Source: an uncultured Bacteroidaceae bacterium (GTDB taxonomy: Bacteria > Bacteroidota > Bacteroidia > Bacteroidales > Bacteroidaceae). Taken from it: a stretch of 64,000 bases of DNA. The position numbers were made by a program, and so were the translations under genes. The stretch is taken from the NCBI GenBank assembly GCA_905235575.1, contig CAJOLZ010000009.1:1-64000 (forward strand), written 5' to 3'. Shown here piece after piece: positions 57,603 to 64,000 of this stretch (within the stretch, counting starts at the first letter, position 1; every line of letters begins with the position of its first letter). The notes beneath the pieces are model-generated. The model made no database searches. It worked only from the letters and a program-made list of their open reading frames with translations, and had not been told where the DNA came from.

Positions 57603-60452
57603 TTGAAGACTAAGGCGTTAATTCTGGTGGCTGCATTGCTGGTGCCCTCGCTGCTCTTCTCGTTTGCGGGAGGAGCCCCTGCGGTGTCCCGTCCAGTAGC
57701 GTGGATGGCTGCGCCCGACACCGATTCGGTGGCCACCATACCTCAGCAACCTGACTCTATACCTCAGAAGCCTGACACTACGGTTCAGAAACTCGACACC
57801 ATTCCGCTGAAGGGATACACCATCTTACCTGACACAACCGAGACGGACACGGTTCAGACCGACTCGGTGCGCAGCAAGAGTGCGCTCGATGAGCCCGTGT
57901 CGTATTCGGCCGAAGACAGCATCACCTTCGACTACGGACGTAACCGCGCCCAGCTTTTCGGCAGCAGCAAGGTGAACTACCAGAATCTGGAACTTACGGC
58001 CGAGGAAATCGCCATCGCCCTGGACAGTAGCGTGGTGCATGCCACCGGCGCGGCTGATTCGCTGGGAAACACGTTCGGGAAACCCGTCTTCAAGCAGGGA
58101 GAAGACCAATACGAGCCCGACCGCATCAGTTATAACTTCAAGACACGTAAGGCCTTCATTTCCAACGTATATACCGAACAGGGCGAAGGTTTCATGATAT
58201 CGCAGGACGGCAAGCGCGACTCGATGGGCGTGATGTATGTCCAGAACGCCAAGTACACCACCTGCAACGCCCCACATCCGCATTTCTATCTCGCCTTGAC
58301 ACGCGCCAAGGTGCGTCAGGGCAAGGACGTCGTCTTCGGTCCGGCCTATCTGGTGGTCGAGGATGTCCCGCTGCCCCTCGCCATTCCCTACGGCTTCTTC
58401 CCCTTCAAGAGTTCCTATTCGAGCGGCTTCATCATGCCCACCTATGGCGACGAGACAAACCGCGGCTTCTATCTGCGCGACGGTGGCTACTATTTCGCGA
58501 TAAACGACTATGTGGACATGGAGGTGCTCGGCGAAATATACACGAAAGGCTCGTGGGGCCTCTCTACACAGAGCACCTACAGGAAACGTTACCGCTACAA
58601 CGGAAGTGTCTACATAAACTATCAGAACACGAAAGAGGGCGAGAAGAATATGCCTGACTATGCTGTGCGCAAGGACTTCAAGGTGACATGGTCTCATCGT
58701 CAGGATGCCAAGGCTAATCCCACGCAGAACTTCTCGGCCAGTGTCAATTTCGCTACCAGCAGTTTCGAACGTAACAACCTCACCAGCATGTATAACCCCG
58801 AGAGCTATACGCAGAGCACCCGCACCAGCAGTATCTCGTACAGCAAGACGTTCAACAGCATCGGTCTGACACTCTCCGGTGGTCTCAACCTCTCGCAAAA
58901 CATGCGCGACAGCATGATCTCACTCACCATGCCAACGCTCAACATCTCGCTCAACCGCTTCTATCCTCTGAAACGCAAAAAGATGGTGGGCAAAGAACGA
59001 TGGTACGAGAAGATATCGGCTTCGTACACAGGTACGCTAACCAACAGCATCAGCACGAAAGAAGACAAGCTGATGCACAGTTCGCTGGTGAAGGATTGGA
59101 AGAACGGAATGCGCCATCAAGTGCCCATCAGCGCCACGTTCTCAGTCCTCAACTACATCAACATAACCCCCTCGTTCAACTTCACCGACCGCATGTATAC
59201 GAACAAAATCATGCAATCGTGGGACGACGAGGCACAAAAAGTGGAACGCGACACCATCTACGGCTTCTATAACGTCTACAATTACGACATGAGCGTCAGT
59301 GCCAGCACGAAGCTCTACGGTACGTACACGCCACTCCCGTGGTTCGGTGGCAAGAAGATACAGGCCATCCGCCACGTCTTCACGCCTTCCATCCGTTTCA
59401 GCTACGCACCTGACTTCAGCCAGTCGCGTTTCGGATTCTACGACTCTTATGTCCGCACCGATGCCAGCGGAAAAGTATCCACCGTCACCTATTCGCCCTT
59501 CAGCAGTGGCAGTTACGGCACCGCAGGCTCGGGAAAGACAGGAAGCATCAGCATGGACATATCGAACAATGTGGAGATGAAAGTGAGGACCGACAAGGAT
59601 TCCACAGGAGTTCGCAAGATAAGTCTTATCGATGAACTTGGCAGCTCGCTCTCGTACAACATGGCAGCCAAGACACGTCCCTGGAGCGACCTCACCATGC
59701 GTCTCCGACTGCGCCTCACGAAGAGTAAGACTTTCTCCATGAATGCCGTCTTCGCCACCTATGCCTATCAGTTCGATGAGAACGGACGCGTCTATGTGGG
59801 CGACCGAACGGAGTGGTCATACGGACGTTTCGGTCGTTTCCAAGGCATGAGCCAGAGCTGGTCGCAGACGTTCAACAACGAGACTTTCAAGAAATGGTTC
59901 GGTTCGGAACGCAAGAAAAACAAAAATACTGCCCGCGATGATGACGAATACGACGAAGACGAGGAGTACGAAGACGACGTGGACCCCGAGATGCAGAACG
60001 TCGACCCCGACCGTGCACGAGGACGCAATGGAGGCTCATCCAAAGGCAAGGACGAACTGGACGGAGACGGCTATCTCCGCTTCAGCCTGCCGTGGAACTT
60101 CACCGTCAGCTACAGCGTATCGATGCGCGAGAACACCTCTGCACGTATTCGCGAAAAGCGGATGCGCTATCCTTACAAACTCACACACACACTCAACTTC
60201 TCGGGCAACCTCACCATCTCCAAGGGATGGCGAATCAACTACAGCTCGGGCTACGACTTCAACTATCACAAGCTCAGCATGACCACGGCTTCCATCAGTC
60301 GCGACCTTCACTGCTTCACCATGAGTTGCTCTGTCGTACTTCAGCCCTACACCAGTTACAACTTCACATTCCAGTGCACCGCCGGCACGCTTGCCGATGC
60401 CCTACGTTGGAAGAAACAGAGTTCTTACTCCACCAACATCGACTGGTATTGA
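57603..60452 (+). CDS. lptD: LPS assembly protein LptD (OstA-like) homologue
   Basis: The outer-membrane barrel that with LptE delivers LPS to the cell surface. From a TTG at 57603 (MKTKALILVAALLVPSLLFSFAGG) the protein is 949 residues with a signal peptide. A Pro/Asp/Thr-rich linker with repeated PDS/PDT motifs follows (about 45-90), then an OstA-type jellyroll (DYGRNRAQLFGSSKVNYQNLELTAEEIAI), then a large barrel domain. An acidic loop rich in Asp/Glu (about residues 775-805, REDDEYDEDEEYEDDVDPE-like) is inserted in the barrel. No ATG fits, and the -7 box at 57567-57574 excludes the upstream TTG at 57564. Confidence 0.88.
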   Translation: MKTKALILVAALLVPSLLFSFAGGAPAVSRPVAWMAAPDTDSVATIPQQPDSIPQKPDTTVQKLDTIPLKGYTILPDTTETDTVQTDSVRSKSALDEPVSYSAEDSITFDYGRNRAQLFGSSKVNYQNLELTAEEIAIALDSSVVHATGAADSLGNTFGKPVFKQGEDQYEPDRISYNFKTRKAFISNVYTEQGEGFMISQDGKRDSMGVMYVQNAKYTTCNAPHPHFYLALTRAKVRQGKDVVFGPAYLVVEDVPLPLAIPYGFFPFKSSYSSGFIMPTYGDETNRGFYLRDGGYYFAINDYVDMEVLGEIYTKGSWGLSTQSTYRKRYRYNGSVYINYQNTKEGEKNMPDYAVRKDFKVTWSHRQDAKANPTQNFSASVNFATSSFERNNLTSMYNPESYTQSTRTSSISYSKTFNSIGLTLSGGLNLSQNMRDSMISLTMPTLNISLNRFYPLKRKKMVGKERWYEKISASYTGTLTNSISTKEDKLMHSSLVKDWKNGMRHQVPISATFSVLNYINITPSFNFTDRMYTNKIMQSWDDEAQKVERDTIYGFYNVYNYDMSVSASTKLYGTYTPLPWFGGKKIQAIRHVFTPSIRFSYAPDFSQSRFGFYDSYVRTDASGKVSTVTYSPFSSGSYGTAGSGKTGSISMDISNNVEMKVRTDKDSTGVRKISLIDELGSSLSYNMAAKTRPWSDLTMRLRLRLTKSKTFSMNAVFATYAYQFDENGRVYVGDRTEWSYGRFGRFQGMSQSWSQTFNNETFKKWFGSERKKNKNTARDDDEYDEDEEYEDDVDPEMQNVDPDRARGRNGGSSKGKDELDGDGYLRFSLPWNFTVSYSVSMRENTSARIREKRMRYPYKLTHTLNFSGNLTISKGWRINYSSGYDFNYHKLSMTTASISRDLHCFTMSCSVVLQPYTSYNFTFQCTAGTLADALRWKKQSSYSTNIDWY

Positions 60453-60524
60453 GATGTCCCGACGCTTATCTGCTTTAGAATATCTTAGAACGATAATACG
60501 TAAACAACCCCAAAAATAAAGAAA

Positions 60525-61229
60525 ATGAAAACGCTAAAAACCCTTTCCATTCTTTTCGTTGCTGCCTTTATGCTGGGCGCATGCGACAACGACAATGAAC
60601 AGCACCTCCTCCAGATGGACCATCCCAAGACCTATGGACTTCTCTATGCCGACCAGACACGTGACAGCGTCGCTTTCTACACCTTCGACACCTGGAAGGT
60701 AGCGCCCGATGATACCCCATGGATAAAGGTTGATGGCGAGACGCAGATTGACAAGACCTATGGACTTCTCGTACTTTATTCCATCCCTCTCAGCCTCGAA
60801 CCCAACACAACCGGGAAGACACGCCGAGGCTACGTACGCGTGAATACCTACGAATACGAGGCCTACGCCTCCTACGTCCAGCTCGGTTTCCTCCGCATCA
60901 CACGTCCGATGGCCACTCCCACCAGCTACATCTCGGAGTATAGCACCATTCCCCTCGAGGCTAATTTCACGCTTCAGGACAGTGCCTCCTTCACCGTCGA
61001 CTCCCTCTCCTTCGTCACTTACAACCCCTGGACGCTTCGTTTCAAGGGCGAGTCCAACCCCACGTGGATTACACCTGCTCAGACCGAGGGTGCGGAAGGT
61101 CGCAGTCAGGTGACGCTCAACCTCGTTCCCAATACGACCGATACGCCGCGCGAGGCTACGCTCCTGCTCACCAGTGGTGCTGTAACCAGCGAGATAACCG
61201 TGCGGCAACTGGCTCGAAAGGACGACTAA
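60525..61229 (+). CDS. BACON-like domain lipoprotein
   Basis: A 234-residue lipoprotein: signal MKTLKTLSILFVAAFMLGAC with the lipobox Cys at residue 20, then an acidic start (DNDNEQ). Residues about 140-230 contain PTWITP and SQVTLNLVPNTTDTPREATLLLTSGAVTSEITVRQ, the pattern of BACON (Bacteroidetes-associated carbohydrate-binding-often) or related Ig-like domains. An earlier half (PDDTPWIKVDGE and EPNTTGKTRRGYVRV) looks like a second, more divergent copy. Periplasmic or surface location; ligand unknown. It lies 72 bp after lptD. Confidence 0.75.
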   Translation: MKTLKTLSILFVAAFMLGACDNDNEQHLLQMDHPKTYGLLYADQTRDSVAFYTFDTWKVAPDDTPWIKVDGETQIDKTYGLLVLYSIPLSLEPNTTGKTRRGYVRVNTYEYEAYASYVQLGFLRITRPMATPTSYISEYSTIPLEANFTLQDSASFTVDSLSFVTYNPWTLRFKGESNPTWITPAQTEGAEGRSQVTLNLVPNTTDTPREATLLLTSGAVTSEITVRQLARKDD

Positions 61230-61268
61230 ATCCGACGTATCTGAGTTCGTGAGTTTATAAGCTTTCCC

Positions 61269-61931
61269 ATGATCGATCTCTTCGAAGACTTCCACCCCGA
61301 GACGCCTTTCACCGACCGCGTTCTCTGTGTGCTCGGCACTTTTCGGCAGAGCCCCCGCGCCCTGCAGCAACGGCTGCGCGACATGGGAGCCGACTATAAA
61401 CCCTCTACACGTCTGAGCCGAAACGTCCACTATCTGCTCCTCGGGCAAGACCCACCGCAGGACCAGATGGATTATCTGCAGACGCTCGCTTTCAACGGCT
61501 ATCATCCGCGTGTCATACGTCAGGACGAGCTCGACGATATCCTCGCCGGGCACTACACGCCCTACCTCGTTCCCCGCGAAATCCAGAAAGACCTGCGTCT
61601 CACCGCTGCCCACTATGAGCAGCTGCACGTGGACTACACCCAGGGGCTCAATCCTCTCTACACACGCGAACTTTACGTGGCACCCGATACGCAGACGCCC
61701 CAGCGGCGTCTCTATCAGATGCTGGGCGACCGTGGCATCTACGCCAATCCGCGCATCGACGACACCACCGACGTGCTCCTCATCAGCGAGACCACTCTCC
61801 AGAACCTGCGCCAAGGCAACCTCGACCCAGTGGCACAATACATCGAGCAGACTTACAACGCCAGCCGCGCACAGGCCTATCGATACGTGATGACCACCGA
61901 ACCCGAGTTGCTTGCTTTTCTGGAGGGCTGA
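61269..61931 (+). CDS. BRCT-like domain protein
   Basis: A 220-residue cytoplasmic protein. Residues 17-70 (RVLCVLGTFRQSPRALQQRLRDMGADYKPSTRLSRNVHYLLLG) follow the BRCT pattern of a strand, a GxF turn, a helix and a GA step, then a Trp-less VHYLLLGQDP strand, as in the BRCT domains of DNA ligases and polymerase III epsilon. The rest contains predicted helices and no catalytic motif seen. BRCT domains bind DNA ends or phosphopeptides. I recall similar uncharacterised Bacteroidales proteins; the call is by pattern only. It follows the lipoprotein gene by 39 bp. Confidence 0.6.
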   Translation: MIDLFEDFHPETPFTDRVLCVLGTFRQSPRALQQRLRDMGADYKPSTRLSRNVHYLLLGQDPPQDQMDYLQTLAFNGYHPRVIRQDELDDILAGHYTPYLVPREIQKDLRLTAAHYEQLHVDYTQGLNPLYTRELYVAPDTQTPQRRLYQMLGDRGIYANPRIDDTTDVLLISETTLQNLRQGNLDPVAQYIEQTYNASRAQAYRYVMTTEPELLAFLEG

Positions 61932-61948
61932 GAATACCTCTCTGCGGA

Positions 61949-62033
61949 GTACCACGCTTCTACGCCCGACGCACCACGGTGCGAAGGGCAACGCACCACG
62001 CTGCGACAGCCGTCGCAACGTGGTGCGTTTTTT
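61949..62033 (+). repeat. Palindromic intergenic repeat, copy R12
   Basis: Left end GTACCACGCTTC resembles that of R5; then three units (CGCACCACGGTGCG, ACGCACCACGCTGCGAC, GTCGCAACGTGGTGCG) and TTTTTT. It lies between convergent genes, where its T-run could terminate the rightward transcript. Confidence 0.82.
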
Positions 62034-62064
62034 GAATGCTTTAAATCCAAATGAACGATTCGGG

Positions 62065-63291
62065 TTAAAGCGAGCTGCGTATGGGGGTGAACAGCCGTCC
62101 GACAAAACGTGTTCCGGTTGAAAAACGCTCCTTCCACACCTCGGGCGTGAGGAGGAAGCAGTGTCTTTCGATGTCCTGACGGAAGATTTCCTGAAGCTGG
62201 GCTGTGGTTGTCTGGTCGAAGATGAAAGCGCTCACTTCGTAGTCGTTGCGCAGCGAGCGGCCGTCCATGTTCGTGGTGCCGACGAAACAGAAGTCGTTGT
62301 CTATCATCATCTCCTTCCCGTGATGGAACCCATTCTCATAGTAGTATATCTCGGCACCGCGTTTCATCAGTTTGTGCATTTCAATGGCCTGCACGTTCTG
62401 TGCCACGGGCGCATCGCCATTGTATGAAACCATGAACTGGAGCTTCACACCACGTTGCAGCGCACGATATAGCGCCTGACGTACGGTGCGTGTGAGGGTA
62501 GAGTAGGGGTTCACAATCTGGATGCACTCTTGTGCGTTGTCGATGGCAGCGGCTATGGCATCCCGCATGTTGCTGCTCTGTTGGTTCGGCATTCGCGACA
62601 CCATGGCCATGGAAATGTCTCCGTTGGGCAGGAAGTTCGAGGCCGGAGCATCGGGCAGGAATTGCCCTGTGACGTCGTACCACATCACGTTGAAGATATG
62701 TTCGTAGCCTGCCACGATGGGACCCGAGAGTCGCATGTGCATGTCGCGCCACTCGCCGATGGAGGGTTTCCCATACAGGTAGTAGTCGGTGATGTTCATT
62801 CCGCCGGTGTAGGCGCAGTGCCCGTCGATAACAACTATCTTGTGGTGGTCGCGGTGGAAGAGGTGGTTCACCCACGGAAAGCGCATTTTGTCGAAGGGGA
62901 ATATCTCTACCCCTTGGTTGCGCAGCGTGTCGAGCATCGCCCTACGCAGCGGCAGGTCGCTGTATTTGTTGCCCACATCGTCGAACAACACTTTCACGCT
63001 CACTCCCTCTTTCACCTTGCGCGCCAGCAGCAGGAAAAGCTCGCTGCAGATGCTGTCATCCTGAAATTTGAAGTAATCCATGTGGACGTACTTCTGCGCC
63101 TGACGTATCTCCTCGAAGAGTGCATCGAACTTCACCTTTGCCGTAGGCAGTAGTTCCACGCTGCAGTCTTCGTAGAAAGGCACGCCCAGCGCGCGCAATG
63201 CCACCCGGGTTTCTTGTCGGGAGCGTTGTGCGGTCAGTGGTACTGTGCCCGTCAGGAGGGCAAGGATTATGAGGAGGAGTTTGTGGCGCAT
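62065..63291 (-). CDS. Phospholipase D-like protein (cardiolipin synthase type)
   Basis: A 408-residue PLD-superfamily protein with two HKD motifs: HHKIVVIDGHCAYTGGMN near residue 155 and HGKEMMIDNDFCFVGTTNMD near residue 325. The organisation (paired HKD, LFHRDHHK and NPYSTLT segments) is that of cardiolipin synthases. Unlike ClsA it starts with a cleavable signal peptide (MRHKLLLIILALLTGTVPLTAQ) instead of two membrane helices, so it is probably periplasmic. It may make or hydrolyse phospholipids. The start lies one base after the isomerase stop. Confidence 0.88.
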   Translation of the reverse strand: MRHKLLLIILALLTGTVPLTAQRSRQETRVALRALGVPFYEDCSVELLPTAKVKFDALFEEIRQAQKYVHMDYFKFQDDSICSELFLLLARKVKEGVSVKVLFDDVGNKYSDLPLRRAMLDTLRNQGVEIFPFDKMRFPWVNHLFHRDHHKIVVIDGHCAYTGGMNITDYYLYGKPSIGEWRDMHMRLSGPIVAGYEHIFNVMWYDVTGQFLPDAPASNFLPNGDISMAMVSRMPNQQSSNMRDAIAAAIDNAQECIQIVNPYSTLTRTVRQALYRALQRGVKLQFMVSYNGDAPVAQNVQAIEMHKLMKRGAEIYYYENGFHHGKEMMIDNDFCFVGTTNMDGRSLRNDYEVSAFIFDQTTTAQLQEIFRQDIERHCFLLTPEVWKERFSTGTRFVGRLFTPIRSSL

Positions 63292-63292
63292 C

Positions 63293-64000
63293 TCAAATCA
63301 TGCAGCGGAAGTTGTCCACAACGCCCATCAGCTGTCCGTTTCCGTCGGTCACCAGTACGGCATGTATCTTTCGTTCGTTGAGGATGTCAAGTATCTCGTT
63401 GACCTTTGCAGTGGGGGCCACGCAGATGGGTTTGGGTGTCATGGCCTGCTCGACGGGCAGGTTGAAGAATCGCTCCTGCAACTTGTTCACTGCGCGGCGA
63501 ATGTCACCGTCGGTGATGATGCCCAGAATTTGCTGTCCGTCGATGACGATGCCCAGTCCGAGCATGCCGTTGCTGATGCGTATGATGGCCTCTCCCAACT
63601 TCATGTGTGGGGCGAGAATGGGCAGGTCTTCGGTGCGCATCACGTCCTGTGCGGTGATGAGCAGTCGGTGTCCCAATGCGCCTCCGGGATGATAACGTGC
63701 GAAGTCGTCTGGCCCGAACTTGCGTGCTTCCATCAGAGCGCATGCCAGTGCGTCGCCGATGGCAAGTGTCGCGGTGGTGGAACTGGTGGGTGCCAGGTTG
63801 AGCGGACAAGCCTCCACTTCCACACGCACGGTGATGTGACACGTGGCATAGCGTGCCAGCAGTGACGATGCGTTGCCCGAAATGCCAATGAGTGGTATGT
63901 GTCGGTCGAGCAGGAAGGGCACGAAGCGCAGCAGTTCGTCGGTCTGGCCGCTGTTGCTGATGCCCACTACGATGTCGTTTTGTGTGATGACGCCCAGGTC
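63293..64000 (-). CDS. Arabinose-5-phosphate isomerase (KdsD/KpsF/GutQ family), C-terminal part
   Basis: The frame runs off the right edge; about 235 C-terminal residues are visible. SIS-domain motifs VGISNSGQTDELL and the LAPTSSTTATLAIGDALA loop are followed by two CBS domains (VMRTEDLPILAPHMKLGEAI and MTPKPICVAPTAKVNEILDILNERKIHAVLV). The enzyme converts ribulose-5-phosphate to arabinose-5-phosphate, the first step of Kdo synthesis for LPS. Active-site residues nearer the N-terminus lie outside the window. Coupled to the PLD gene. Confidence 0.92.
   Translation of the reverse strand, partial: DLGVITQNDIVVGISNSGQTDELLRFVPFLLDRHIPLIGISGNASSLLARYATCHITVRVEVEACPLNLAPTSSTTATLAIGDALACALMEARKFGPDDFARYHPGGALGHRLLITAQDVMRTEDLPILAPHMKLGEAIIRISNGMLGLGIVIDGQQILGIITDGDIRRAVNKLQERFFNLPVEQAMTPKPICVAPTAKVNEILDILNERKIHAVLVTDGNGQLMGVVDNFRCMI

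Noticed and set aside
1-64000. tRNA or rRNA genes
   Set aside because: No stretch with tRNA or rRNA landmarks was seen by eye; a covariance-model scan would settle it.

Overview
The window looks like chromosome of a Bacteroidales bacterium, most likely Prevotellaceae (inference). Four things support this: repeated TAnnTTTG -7 promoter boxes, some with TTTG about 19-20 bp upstream; families typical of Bacteroidetes (DUF3078, DUF4468, DUF4837, LptE/LptD, KorABCD with a small TPR gene, Na+-pumping NQR); general absence of Shine-Dalgarno sequences; and the conserved gene order rlmN - DUF4837 - pdxA - sigma-54 activator - lptE - TPR - secG. No rRNA, tRNA, CRISPR array or intact transposase was recognised.

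Layout. 1-3065: end of a GH16 glucanase, queH and uvrB. 3587-6132: zinc metallopeptidase and MFS transporter. 6133-8872: a small accessory island with a RHH/YafQ toxin-antitoxin pair and a deletion-fused DUF4268 gene between 197-bp direct repeats. 8873-16079: pyrG - yidC - DUF1846 - S9 peptidase, read leftward. 16213-18132: DUF3078 protein and YihA GTPase. 18633-25616: two leftward operons (sigma-54 regulator/lptE/TPR/secG/kinase and rlmN/DUF4837/pdxA). 25780-27360: GH109-like enzyme. 27361-28263: long non-coding gap with an apparently orphan cobalamin riboswitch. 28264-41156: leftward run of HAD phosphatase, oxidoreductase, porin, the KorABCD complex, DUF4468 protein and a MacAB/TolC-type efflux system. 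41858-46941: riboflavin synthase converging on TamB. 47913-53652: nqrABCDEF. 54151-57430: NhaD antiporter, hypothetical genes and an HD protein. 57603-64000: LptD, a BACON-like lipoprotein, a BRCT-like protein, a phospholipase D-like protein and a truncated arabinose-5-phosphate isomerase.

Functional links. NQR exports sodium using NADH while NhaD lies just downstream, and riboflavin synthase supplies the flavin precursor needed by NQR. LptE, LptD, TamB, the KdsD-like isomerase and YidC/SecG all serve envelope biogenesis. KorABCD links 2-oxoacid oxidation to ferredoxin.

The most striking signal is intergenic. Twelve copies of a modular, GC-rich palindromic repeat (unit GTCGCA-NCRYGN-TGCGAC at about 22-bp spacing, usually ending in GTGCG plus a T-run) occur in 64 kb, and every gene-free gap over 300 bp contains one. 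Several are embedded in longer conserved elements: four copies of about 190-215 bp all placed upstream of promoters in one orientation, a 197-bp pair flanking the DUF4268 gene, and a 129-bp near-identical pair around nhaD. They look like REP/MITE-type elements with possible terminator or regulatory roles. Other notable items are a pdxA homologue that has lost metal-ligand motifs, the orphan B12 riboswitch, and a palindromic operator over the toxin-antitoxin promoter.
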